This document shows, one piece after another, positions 23,828 to 32,724 of a stretch of DNA of 64,000 bases. How positions within the stretch are numbered: position 1 is the first letter of the stretch; each line of letters begins with the position of its first letter. A model generated the notes under the pieces. That model was not told where the DNA came from. It made no database searches and saw nothing but the letters and a program-made list of their open reading frames with translations. Made by a program: the position numbers and the translations under genes. The DNA is from Algoriphagus lacus (GTDB lineage: Bacteria; Bacteroidota; Bacteroidia; Cytophagales; Cyclobacteriaceae): the NCBI RefSeq assembly GCF_003583985.1, contig NZ_QXML01000010.1, positions 1 through 64,000 on the forward strand. Direction: 5' to 3'.

Positions 23828-25453
23828 ATGAAAAAATTTCTATTCACATGCTTCCTGGCACCCGTATGTCTAATTGGAAGCACCTCTTTTCTGAGTCAAG
23901 TTGCTCAGTCACCCGGAGCCGATTTCCCTCATAGGTCGGTCTCCAATCGGGAGGGGGAAACCCTTCCCGATAATTTGCCGGGCAGACTCTACCTGGAGTT
24001 GGCCACCTCAGTTGCCGCGGACTCCCTCGACCTGAGATTCTGGGACCATCTGGTTTCTGACCGGATGACCGTCAATCCTGGAATTCCTATTTCAGTCCCT
24101 GCCATAGAAGGGAACATGTTTGAGGGTAGCCGCAGCTATTATGTGTTTGAGGTGCCACTTCCCCAAGTTGACTCCTATGGCTTTTTCTCCATTGGAAGAG
24201 GGAAAAATACCCTGGGCAAACATTGGTTTTATTTCCCCTCAGACCGGGTGCGCCTTCGGGCAGACCTGCTCTCCGGCTCCCTTATTTTTGGAGGTCCGGA
24301 TGCCGATTTCTATCGGCTTCAACACGAGGTGGATCTGGCTTTTAAAGAAGTCCAGTTCAACACCGACCCGGTTCTGTTCTCCTCTTCAGATTCCTTCCTT
24401 CAGGATTCCCTCACTGCCAAGCTTTGGGAGCAATCCCAAACCAAGCCGGAAGATCTCTATGTGAAAATGAGACTGATCAATAGCTCTGAAGCTGCCTGGT
24501 CGGAGTTTGAGCAGTTTGTCGAACTCCCTTGGCTTGGCCATCCGGCAATGGAAGTGCTGGACCGATACGTGGGCAAAATTTCACAGGAAAGGCTGGAACT
24601 GGTAGAAACAGGGATCAGGGGTCGGCTGCTTTTTCAGGGAATCAACAAAGCGGAACTGGCCTGGCCCCTGATTCAAAATGATCCTTCCAAACTGGCGAAA
24701 GTCAGAGAATGGGTCGATGGGTATTTCCTCAAAGAAATCACCTACTCCTATCCGCAATTGGCACAAGGGGTCTATCAGTGGTCACTGATGGGGTCAATGG
24801 CCCTTAGAAAACCAATCCAGCAGGTTTTTGCTGCCTTACCCAATCCCTTGAGAGAGGAGGTCATTGCCTTCTACATCCTGGACAACTTCAACCGAATGGA
24901 AGACCGGCTTCCGGATATCATTGCCCAAAACCTCCCCTTGGTTGAATCACCTTGGATCATTGAGCGACTGAATCACTTACTGGAAACAGGACAAAAGGAA
25001 TTTGTTCCGACGGGTATGTTGAAAGAGGATGGAAATGTACTTGATCCGAACTTGATCAAGGGGAAAACCCTGCTAATCCACTTTTGGATCAACGGATGCA
25101 AGTTCTGTCTCTATGACCATCAGACAGTCATGAAGGAGCTGAGTGCGAAGTTCCAGAATGATCCAAATGTCCTGATTCTGACCGTAAATGCCGACCCGGA
25201 TGCCCAAACCTGGAAGATGGGTCTCGAGAGTGGAGACTACACCTCCCCGGAGGAATTGAATACCTGGGTTCCAAAAGGTTCCGGCATTCTGGAGACCTAT
25301 GGGATTCATTCCTTTCCCCAAAAAATGATTATCGGTCCCGACGGCAAAGTCAGGCTTCAGACCATAGATCGGATGGATACAGAAGAACTGTACCGCCGAT
25401 TAATGGAGGTTTCCAAATCCTCCCCATCAACCATTTCCCCACTTAATCCTTAA
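23828..25453 (+). CDS. Secreted TlpA-like thioredoxin-domain protein
   Basis: The 541-residue protein begins with a signal peptide (KKFLFTCFLAPVCLIGS). The central ~300 residues are an unassigned helical region found in Bacteroidota TlpA-like proteins. The C-terminal ~140 residues are a thioredoxin fold: TLLIHFWINGCKFCLYDHQ with the redox pair C424 and C427, NVLILTVNAD and SFPQKMIIGPDGKVRL with the cis-proline. Periplasmic thiol-disulfide exchange is likely. It lies 4 bp before SusC, so it probably belongs to the same operon and may serve a cysteine-containing cargo. Confidence 0.85.
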   Translation: MKKFLFTCFLAPVCLIGSTSFLSQVAQSPGADFPHRSVSNREGETLPDNLPGRLYLELATSVAADSLDLRFWDHLVSDRMTVNPGIPISVPAIEGNMFEGSRSYYVFEVPLPQVDSYGFFSIGRGKNTLGKHWFYFPSDRVRLRADLLSGSLIFGGPDADFYRLQHEVDLAFKEVQFNTDPVLFSSSDSFLQDSLTAKLWEQSQTKPEDLYVKMRLINSSEAAWSEFEQFVELPWLGHPAMEVLDRYVGKISQERLELVETGIRGRLLFQGINKAELAWPLIQNDPSKLAKVREWVDGYFLKEITYSYPQLAQGVYQWSLMGSMALRKPIQQVFAALPNPLREEVIAFYILDNFNRMEDRLPDIIAQNLPLVESPWIIERLNHLLETGQKEFVPTGMLKEDGNVLDPNLIKGKTLLIHFWINGCKFCLYDHQTVMKELSAKFQNDPNVLILTVNADPDAQTWKMGLESGDYTSPEELNTWVPKGSGILETYGIHSFPQKMIIGPDGKVRLQTIDRMDTEELYRRLMEVSKSSPSTISPLNP

Positions 25454-25457
25454 CCTC

Positions 25458-28400
25458 ATGAAAAAAACACTCCTACTTCTAGTACTATGGAGCTTGTCGG
25501 GGTCACTCTATTCCCGACAGAATCCCTTGGAAGTCCTTTCCGGTTCGGTCTATTCCAGTGAAGGATTTCCACTTCCCGGAGCCTTTGTCTCCCTTGAATC
25601 CACAGAATATAGAGCTGTAACGGATGAAGAGGGAAACTTTCAGCTCAGCGCACCCGCTGGGGACTATGTGCTGATTGTGACCTATATCGGGATGGAAACC
25701 TTCAGGGAAGCTATTTCTCTGCCAACGTCCACCAAGCCAAGGATTATTCTCAAACCTGAAGAATTCAGTTTGGAATCGGTGGATGTGGTGTCCACCGGTT
25801 ACCAAACGCTTCCCAAAGAACGGGCAACCGGATCCTTTGTGCTTCTGGATAGCCAGTTGGTCCAGCGTAGAGTGGGTCCCGGAATTTTGGAAAGACTGGA
25901 GGATGTTACTCCCGGTCTGATATTCAACAAAGGTCCTCAGGCTGCAAATGATCCAATCTCCATTCGGGGCAGAGGTACGATCTTTTCCAATACTGCCCCT
26001 TTGATTATTGTGGACAATTTTCCCTATGACGGTCCGATTGAAAACATCAACCCAAATGACGTGGTCAGCATTTCAGTTTTGAAGGATGCCGCGGCGGCTT
26101 CCATCTGGGGTGCCCGAGCTGGAAATGGTGTAATCGTGATTTCCACACAAAGAGCCAGGATGAAACAGCCCCTTTCGGTAAGCTTCAATTCCAACTTTAC
26201 ATTCACTGAGCCTCGGGATCTGTTTTATACACCCCAAATGTCCATCCCGGAATTTATCGAAATTGAAAAATTGCTATTTGGAAGAAACTTCTACCGCAGT
26301 TTGGAAACCAATGCCAACAAGCCCAAACTATCACCGGCAGTGGAGACCTTCATTGCACTCCGGGATCGAAAAATTACCCAGGAAGAGGCAGATGCAAGAA
26401 TCCAGCTTTATGGGGATTCGGATAACCGAAGAGACATTCAATCCTATTATTTACAGCCGGGGTTCAACCAACAGTATGCGATTTCTGTCAGCGGGGGAGG
26501 GGAACATTCGGCTCAGAATTTTTCCATAGGATATGACAAAATCCAGTCGGATATCATTGGGAATAGTGGCGCTCGCTGGACCATTGCTACCGGAAGCCAG
26601 TGGAATTTTCTTAAGGACCGAGTAAAAGCAGGGGTTCAGCTCAATTTTTCCAACCAGAATAATGGATCAACCACCTCCTTGCCTTTTGGCTATGCCTATG
26701 ATCGCTTGGCCGATGAAAAGGGCAATCCCTTGACTATTGCCAATACTTACAGTACCCGATACATCGAATCCATCCAAGGAAAGGGTTTATTGGACTGGAC
26801 TTACACTCCTTTGAAAGAAATTAGACAGCTAGACTACCGCACAGAGGCTTATGACCTTCGGGTAAGCCCTTCCATGCAGTTTCAAGTCACAAAAGGGCTA
26901 GAATTGGGTCTTTATTACCAATACTGGAGGAACCTTTCCCAATCCGAAAACCGGGATCCGATGAGCTTGTTTACCACCAGGGATTTGATCAATCGGTATA
27001 CGCAAGTAGCTCAGGATGGAACCCTCAGTTATCCGGTTCCGGTCGGTGAAGTGCTTTCTGTAGGCAACTCCGAGGCCTATTCCCATACATTTAGACCCCA
27101 GCTTTCCTATCAAAGGGAATGGCTTGAGTCCCATTTTGTCAACGTCTTGGCAGGGGCTGAGGTCAGGGATTTGCAGGCGGAGAATTGGAGTACCCGATAC
27201 TATGGATATCGGGATGATATGGGTACCAGTATTCCGGTAGACCTGGTCACCCGTTATCCCTTCTATTACAACAAGGGGCAGCAGGGATCAATTTTATCCG
27301 GAAATACCCTTGGGGGGAGAATAGACCGATTTGTTTCTTACTATGCCAATCTGGGCTATGATTTCAGGCACCGATATTTCCTGACTGCCAGCATTCGGAA
27401 AGACCAGGCAAATATATTTGGGGTAGATGCCAATCTCCGGGGGGTACCGCTTTGGTCAGCGGGAGGAGGCTGGATTGTATCGGAGACTTTCTCGGAGGCT
27501 ATTTCCAAGATGCCTTTTGTTAAACTTCGGGCAACCTATGGCTCCTCGGGGAATGTGGACAAAAGCCTTTCGGCCGATGTGACAGCCCAGTACATTTCCT
27601 TTCAGTTTTTTGATATTTTGCCCCAGCTAAGGGCAGCATCGATAGTAAATCCTCCCAATCCTGACCTGAGATGGGAGAAAATAAGCACAAGCAATTTGGC
27701 TTTGGATTTGGAAACCCAAAACGGATTTCTGGCTGGTACAGTGGAGGTTTATTCCAAAAAAGGAACGGATCTGTTGGGAAATTATTCAGTCCCTGCATCT
27801 TTGGGACTCACCGGCTTTACCGGCAATTTCGCAGAAACCCAGGTGAAAGGAATTGATCTGGATTTAAGCCTGAGGTGGTTTAGAAATGAGTTTTCCTGGA
27901 CTTCAACATTTCTTTACAGTGGATTGAAGGAGGAGGTATTGGATTTTGAACGCTTACCCACCGTTTCAAATCTTTTGGGAACCGCATTTTCTCCAACCCC
28001 TCAGCCCATAGTGGGTCGCCCACTTTACGGAATCTATACCTATGCTTGGGGAGGACTGGATCCTCAAAATGGGAATCCAAGGGGGATTTTAGACGGTGAA
28101 CCCAGTTCTGATTACCTGGCTATTTCCCGGGGGGCTACCATTGATAATCTTCAGTACCACGGACCGGCAAGACCCACATCTTTTGGGGCCTTCAGAAATG
28201 ATTTTGCCTACCGGGGATTTTCCCTGTCGCTCAACATTTCGTATCGCCTAGGCTACTACTATAAACGAAGGTCGATTGACTATTTTACCCTCCTTCGGGG
28301 AGAAATCGGACATGGCGATTATGACAACAGATGGCAGCAGCCCGGAGATGAGGAGTTTACACAAATCCCTTCCCTGCCAGCTACTGCGGATACCCGGAGA

Positions 28401-28649
28401 AATGCTTTCTACTCCAATTCAGCGGTCTTGGTTGAAAGAGGGGATCACATTCGCCTGAATGACATCCGTCTATCCTACACCTGGGATAAGCTGAGTATTC
28501 CTAACCTACCATTTAAAACACTTCAGCTGTATGGATATGCGGGAAATCTGGGACTGATCTGGAAAGCCTCAGAGGATGCTTTGGATCCTGATTTCCAAAC
28601 AGCCAAACCCCTGCGTTCATTTTCAGCAGGATTGAAAATGGATTTCTAA
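25458..28649 (+). CDS. SusC/RagA-family TonB-linked outer-membrane protein
   Basis: A 1063-residue outer-membrane transporter. After a signal peptide comes a carboxypeptidase-regulatory-like domain (LSGSVYSSEGFPLPGAFVSL, then APAGDYVLIVTYIGMET), the plug with GILERLEDVTPGLIFN, IRGRGTIFSNTAPLIIVD and INPNDVVSISVLKDAAAAS (the SusC signature), then a long beta-barrel ending in SFSAGLKMDF. It works with the SusD-like lipoprotein 280 bp downstream. SusCD pairs import glycans, peptides or other cargo; the TlpA-like neighbour suggests a disulfide-containing or peptidic substrate rather than a plain polysaccharide. Confidence 0.93.
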   Translation: MKKTLLLLVLWSLSGSLYSRQNPLEVLSGSVYSSEGFPLPGAFVSLESTEYRAVTDEEGNFQLSAPAGDYVLIVTYIGMETFREAISLPTSTKPRIILKPEEFSLESVDVVSTGYQTLPKERATGSFVLLDSQLVQRRVGPGILERLEDVTPGLIFNKGPQAANDPISIRGRGTIFSNTAPLIIVDNFPYDGPIENINPNDVVSISVLKDAAAASIWGARAGNGVIVISTQRARMKQPLSVSFNSNFTFTEPRDLFYTPQMSIPEFIEIEKLLFGRNFYRSLETNANKPKLSPAVETFIALRDRKITQEEADARIQLYGDSDNRRDIQSYYLQPGFNQQYAISVSGGGEHSAQNFSIGYDKIQSDIIGNSGARWTIATGSQWNFLKDRVKAGVQLNFSNQNNGSTTSLPFGYAYDRLADEKGNPLTIANTYSTRYIESIQGKGLLDWTYTPLKEIRQLDYRTEAYDLRVSPSMQFQVTKGLELGLYYQYWRNLSQSENRDPMSLFTTRDLINRYTQVAQDGTLSYPVPVGEVLSVGNSEAYSHTFRPQLSYQREWLESHFVNVLAGAEVRDLQAENWSTRYYGYRDDMGTSIPVDLVTRYPFYYNKGQQGSILSGNTLGGRIDRFVSYYANLGYDFRHRYFLTASIRKDQANIFGVDANLRGVPLWSAGGGWIVSETFSEAISKMPFVKLRATYGSSGNVDKSLSADVTAQYISFQFFDILPQLRAASIVNPPNPDLRWEKISTSNLALDLETQNGFLAGTVEVYSKKGTDLLGNYSVPASLGLTGFTGNFAETQVKGIDLDLSLRWFRNEFSWTSTFLYSGLKEEVLDFERLPTVSNLLGTAFSPTPQPIVGRPLYGIYTYAWGGLDPQNGNPRGILDGEPSSDYLAISRGATIDNLQYHGPARPTSFGAFRNDFAYRGFSLSLNISYRLGYYYKRRSIDYFTLLRGEIGHGDYDNRWQQPGDEEFTQIPSLPATADTRRNAFYSNSAVLVERGDHIRLNDIRLSYTWDKLSIPNLPFKTLQLYGYAGNLGLIWKASEDALDPDFQTAKPLRSFSAGLKMDF

Positions 28650-28926
28650 GCTCTTAAAAAAAGGGTAAAAGGAGGTGCTTTCTTCATAAGGTCAGTTGAT
28701 AAACCCAAAATTCCTCCCGGCAGAATTGCTTCTGCCACCCTTTTAATCTAAAACCTAATAGGTATATCTGGAACCTTGCATGTAGCCAAAGGATAAAAAA
28801 GGTTTGGTTTTGGCATTTGGCAAATTCCCCCTTCCCAAGGGGGCAAGGGGGATTCTTCCATTCAGCTTAATTCAAATATTATCAATACGCGAAATATTGC
28901 GAACAATCATAAAACTTAATAACACC

Positions 28927-30249
28927 ATGAAAAAGATATTGAAAAACCTATGCTTGACTCTTGTAGGGTTTGCAACCCTTTCCTGTGATGGATTTTTGGA
29001 AGAAAAGCCCGTGAAATCCATTCTGGTTCCAAGCACCTTGGAGGATGTCAGAGCGCTTCTTGACAATTATACCACCCTCAATGATAATACCCTGATCAGT
29101 TTTATTCTCTCAGACGATTGGATGACTAGTACAGGCAACTGGCAAACGCTGCAACCTTGGGAGCAAAATTCCTATTTATGGAAATCGGAAGTTTTTGATC
29201 CTTTGGAGCGATCCACGGACTACAGTAAGCTTCATCGAAAAATTTTCTTCGCCAACAATTGCCTGGAGATTCTGGACCGGCTTTCAGAAAATTCGATTCA
29301 GGCGGATAATCTGAGAGGAGAAGCTTTATTTGTCAGGTCGCTGGCATTGTACCAACTGGCTCAGCTCTTCCTGCCTCATCCGGCAAGTTCCGAAGCCGAC
29401 TTACTCAGAATTCCGGTTCGATTTACAGGTAATGTCAGCGACAAAAGTGAGATGCTTACCATTAAGGAAATCTTAGCCCGAGTCGAACAGGATTTGAATT
29501 TGTCCCTGAACTTGCTTCCGGTAAAAGCCGGATATCCCAATCGTCCGGAACAAAGAACATCCCATGCGCTTTTGTCTAGCTTATACCTTTACGAAGGCAA
29601 ATATGATAAAGCATTGGAGTCGGCTCAGCAGGTTTTGGGTTCCAATCCCGCACTTTTGAACTATAAGGAGATTAACCCAAATAATCCTTACCCCTTCCCG
29701 CTCTTCAACAAAGAAACGCTGTACTACGGAGTCACCAGCAGTTTTTCAGTGACAGCCAGCTCTGCCACCTTTGTGAACCGTGAGTTGTATCAGGTTTATT
29801 CAGCAAATGACCTAAGAAAGAAACTCTTTTTCAGTCTGGATGCTCAGGGGAATGCGCTCTTTCGGGGTTCTTATTTGGGAGATTTTAACCTGTTTTCCGG
29901 ACTGAGTCTTTCAGAAGTTCTTTTGAATGGGGCGGAAGCGGCATTTCGAACAGGAAATGCAGAACAGGGAAAGACCTTGTTGACACAGTTGGCATTAAAT
30001 CGTTATCAGAATTTGGCGATTTGGCAACAAGAAGTAGGGATTCCTAATCTATCCACAGTACTGGAGGAAAGAAGAAAGGAATTAGTTTTCAGGGCAAGCA
30101 GGTGGGCAGACATGAAAAGGCTGGCTGCTATTGGCGACTTGGAATTACCAATGGTTAGAGAAATAGGAGGCCAATCCTATCTATTGAACAGCAATTCCCA
30201 GTTTGTGTTGAGTTTGCCTCCCATCGAGATGGAATTGGAAGGATTATAA
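28927..30249 (+). CDS. RagB/SusD-family outer-membrane lipoprotein
   Basis: The mature protein should be a lipoprotein: MKKILKNLCLTLVGFATLSC places the lipidated Cys at residue 20. ATG 28927 was chosen because the frame upstream to 28804 lacks a signal peptide. DGFLEEKPVKSILVPSTLED is the SusD N-terminus, and ALFVRSLALYQLAQLFLP and the late VLEERRKELVFRASRWADMK are SusD/RagB signatures. It captures substrate above the SusC barrel. 440 residues is on the short side for the family. It is downstream of SusC after 277 bp. Confidence 0.9.
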   Translation: MKKILKNLCLTLVGFATLSCDGFLEEKPVKSILVPSTLEDVRALLDNYTTLNDNTLISFILSDDWMTSTGNWQTLQPWEQNSYLWKSEVFDPLERSTDYSKLHRKIFFANNCLEILDRLSENSIQADNLRGEALFVRSLALYQLAQLFLPHPASSEADLLRIPVRFTGNVSDKSEMLTIKEILARVEQDLNLSLNLLPVKAGYPNRPEQRTSHALLSSLYLYEGKYDKALESAQQVLGSNPALLNYKEINPNNPYPFPLFNKETLYYGVTSSFSVTASSATFVNRELYQVYSANDLRKKLFFSLDAQGNALFRGSYLGDFNLFSGLSLSEVLLNGAEAAFRTGNAEQGKTLLTQLALNRYQNLAIWQQEVGIPNLSTVLEERRKELVFRASRWADMKRLAAIGDLELPMVREIGGQSYLLNSNSQFVLSLPPIEMELEGL

Positions 30250-30253
30250 AAAA

Positions 30254-30274
30254 GCCCGGGACAAATTCCCGGGC
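30254..30274 (-). terminator. Terminator hairpin between convergent SusD and DUF6520-like genes
   Basis: GCCCGGGA-ACAAAT-TCCCGGGC type stem (30254-30261 with 30267-30274). The T-tract is on the minus strand, formed by the A-run that follows the SusD stop. It serves the minus-strand gene ending at 30298 and may stop plus-strand reading partially. Confidence 0.7.
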
Positions 30275-30297
30275 CCAATCCTTCAATTGATTTCCTA

Positions 30298-30573
30298 TCA
30301 ATTGGCAGGCGGAAGAGTTCCTCTTTTCACAAAGATTCTGTCTTCACCTGGATTGATGGGACTGCCATTCACTGCATCATGAAGACATTCCACATCATCC
30401 TGCTGATCACAGGTATAGGTACTTGGTCCCGGAGTTATTCCGGTGACATTGTACCATTGGCCGGCGGATTCTCCATAGACATTCATAGGCATGTCTTTAG
30501 GTGAAAATGCCACTGCTGCGAAAGCTCCCAGTACCAATGCAAGCACAGGGAGCAATTTTGAAAGTTTATTCAT
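30298..30573 (-). CDS. Small secreted DUF6520-like protein
   Basis: The 91-residue protein has a clear signal peptide (KLLPVLALVLGAFAAVAFSP) and a short mature part of about 68 residues with one cysteine pair (TYTCDQQDDVECLHDAVNG). Length and layout fit the Bacteroidota DUF6520 family, whose role is unknown. It converges on the SusC/SusD genes and shares a strand with the MauE-like gene 800 bp away. A TlpA-like thiol enzyme nearby could act on its cysteines. The family name is from resemblance only. Confidence 0.65.
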   Translation of the reverse strand: MNKLSKLLPVLALVLGAFAAVAFSPKDMPMNVYGESAGQWYNVTGITPGPSTYTCDQQDDVECLHDAVNGSPINPGEDRIFVKRGTLPPAN

Positions 30574-31380
30574 CGTTGAGGACCCTTTTTTGACCGATCA
30601 AAAAGGGACAAACCGTTTCATTTGGTTGCCTACTCTGGAAAGGGTTTTCGGCATCTCCCTGTAGGAGGCTCATTGGGATTTGGCTTGTCTCTCACCCCAA
30701 GCCACGAGAGAAATGATCCTCTTTTTTTATTGATATTTTTTGGCAGATCAGTTTTTCATCTGTTTGTCTGATTCTGCCCGGAGCGGTGGGCCCACCTCAC
30801 CGCTCCATTTTTTAACTATTGAGGTGAATCCCTTTTTCGATATCCTTTATTCGATATTCGACATTCGACATTTTTTCGACTTTTCAGCTTTCAGACTTTA
30901 ATCTATTTGAATTACCCAATTACCAATCTTAAAACCCTGGCTGGGTCGAATTTGTAATTCGACCCTAATATCCTTTGGGATTTGTAATCCCATTTCCCAT
31001 TCCATCTTGCTGGCATTCTATGCTTATTTCCAAATCCCATTCTCGTTGTCCTGCTTCTCCACCGATCCGAATCGGTGCTGGACAATATATCATCGGGCCA
31101 ATATCTCCATACCTCGGCCTAATCAGCCAGTTACCCATGGTACCCTGTACCCTTTAATGGATTTTGATCTTTTTTACCGTGGATTCCGCTCGGTTGGTGA
31201 GCGGAGTCGAACCACACCCATGGCTACCAAGATTTGACCCCTTTGGGGCCAGTCTGGAATGAATGTGGTGACCACTTTCTTTTATTGGACAAACTCAACA
31301 TCCGGTAACCAGCTTTTCAGGCCCCACCGGCAATTCTTAACATTTAACTCTTAACGATTAACGCTTAATATTTAATCCCC
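30574..31380. other. Gene-free interval with scattered repeat fragments
   Basis: About 800 bp between two minus-strand genes. It contains a strong orphan hairpin (30780-30812), a fragment of repeat C (30965-31030), TTAACGATTAACGCTTAAT-type direct repeats (31337-31375) and no supported gene. Confidence 0.55.
30780..30812 (+). terminator. Orphan terminator-like hairpin
   Basis: GGAGCGGTG pairs perfectly with CACCGCTCC across nine bases of loop, followed by ATTTTTT on the plus strand. No plus-strand gene ends nearby. It could end an unrecognised short transcript. Confidence 0.45.
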
Positions 31381-31806
31381 TCACCCCTTTCCCTCTATCC
31401 ATAGTCCATAAATCGAAGTCCCAATCAAGCCCAGATTCATCCAGAAATGCTCTGCCCATCCAAGACTTTCGATGATTCCCGCGCAGTTGCAAGGAACTCT
31501 GGGGAATGCTCCAACCCAGATCAATCCCACATAGGTGGTAAAAACTGACAGCAACAAGATGCTGCCTAGGTATCCCCACCATCTTGTTTTTGAAAAGAGC
31601 AGTAGCAGGGCAAGAAGCAACTCAACTCCAGGTACTGAATAGCTTAAGATTTCAGCCAGCCATGAAGGAAAAACCTGATTGTGAAAGGAATTTCGGCTTT
31701 CTTCAAACCGGATAAACTTTTCGATTCCGGTGTAAACCCAAACAAACAGGATAAAGGAAGAAATCAGATCCGGGTACTTTAAGGATTTTGGGCTTTCTGT
31801 TTCCAT
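31381..31806 (-). CDS. MauE/DoxX-family redox-associated membrane protein
   Basis: A 141-residue protein with four hydrophobic segments (LISSFILFVWVYTGIEKFI, VELLLALLLLFSKT, LGSILLLSVFTTYVGLIWV, MNLGLIGTSIYGLWI). VPCNCAGIIESLGWAEHFWM carries the Cys-x-Cys pair and the glycine-tryptophan motif characteristic of MauE-like proteins in Bacteroidota. MauE-type proteins shuttle thiol electrons across the membrane, so this may recharge the TlpA-like protein of the cluster. It is divergent from the Crp-like regulator. Confidence 0.82.
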   Translation of the reverse strand: METESPKSLKYPDLISSFILFVWVYTGIEKFIRFEESRNSFHNQVFPSWLAEILSYSVPGVELLLALLLLFSKTRWWGYLGSILLLSVFTTYVGLIWVGAFPRVPCNCAGIIESLGWAEHFWMNLGLIGTSIYGLWIEGKG

Positions 31807-32121
31807 ATGATCTTCAATGAATAAATTACATGGCCTTATTTCCCTAAAAAGAGGGCCACTCTACTTTATTGAAGAAAATTATTCGGTACAAGTACTTGAA
31901 TACAAGGCCATTCGCCTCGAAATGAAAATTTTTTGCGTTTTCAAGCCAAATGGCCAGATTTCTATAAATTTTTTTTATCGTAATATATAAATGGTGATAT
32001 TTTTTAGTTTGAGATAGCTATTTTTCCCATGCTTCCCCGGCGAATCAGATGGATTAAGCTGTACTAATCTGAATGCCGAGGTCCTTTAAAATTTTCATTG
32101 AACCTATTTTTTCTAAAACAG

Positions 32122-32724
32122 ATGGAGATTTTGATAAAAAAAATGAAGCAGGATTACGACTCTTTGCATCCTGTTTCCGAAGAATTGTATCACCTACTTT
32201 CCCGTCACCTGATAGTAAGAAGGTACAGAAAAGGAGATGTGATCAAACCTGTATATCAGGAAGAACGCGCAAGCCGGTACATATGCCGTGGGCATGTTGG
32301 TGTCTATTTTGAACAAAGTCAGGGATTGGCTCTTGGTTATGTAGGTCGGGAGACCGATACAGTTTTTGATATGGTTTCCTATTCTGGTGAACTTAAGTCA
32401 AACATTGAAATAAGAGCGATTTCAGAAGTGGTCATTCTTGAATTTCCAAAAGAAAATGAACAATTGGTGGTCAAAAGATACCCTGATTTTGCCCAGTTGG
32501 GTATTTTGATCAACCACCGGATTCAAGAACGGATGTCTCAACAAATGACCATATTGAGATCTCCCATGCTGGAAGGGTACCCCAAATTCTGTCAGCTTTT
32601 TCCAGGTATTGAGGATTTATTACATTATCAGGATTGGGCTGATCTTTTTGCAACAAGTACCAGAACAGTTGGTCGGGTATTCACTGAATTAGCTAAAGGA
32701 AACCATGAACAATCGTCAACTTGA
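32122..32724 (+). CDS. Crp/Fnr-family transcriptional regulator
   Basis: A ~200-residue protein with a cyclic-nucleotide-binding jelly-roll (LLSRHLIVRRYRKGDVI, then YICRGHVGVYFEQ) and a C-terminal helix-turn-helix (QDWADLFATSTRTVGRVFTE). The phosphate-binding cassette is not obvious, as in many Bacteroidota members that sense something other than cAMP. The frame is open from a TTG at 32098, but ATG 32122 is preferred. It overlaps the terpene synthase gene by 20 bp, so it probably regulates or is co-expressed with it. Confidence 0.8.
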   Translation: MEILIKKMKQDYDSLHPVSEELYHLLSRHLIVRRYRKGDVIKPVYQEERASRYICRGHVGVYFEQSQGLALGYVGRETDTVFDMVSYSGELKSNIEIRAISEVVILEFPKENEQLVVKRYPDFAQLGILINHRIQERMSQQMTILRSPMLEGYPKFCQLFPGIEDLLHYQDWADLFATSTRTVGRVFTELAKGNHEQSST

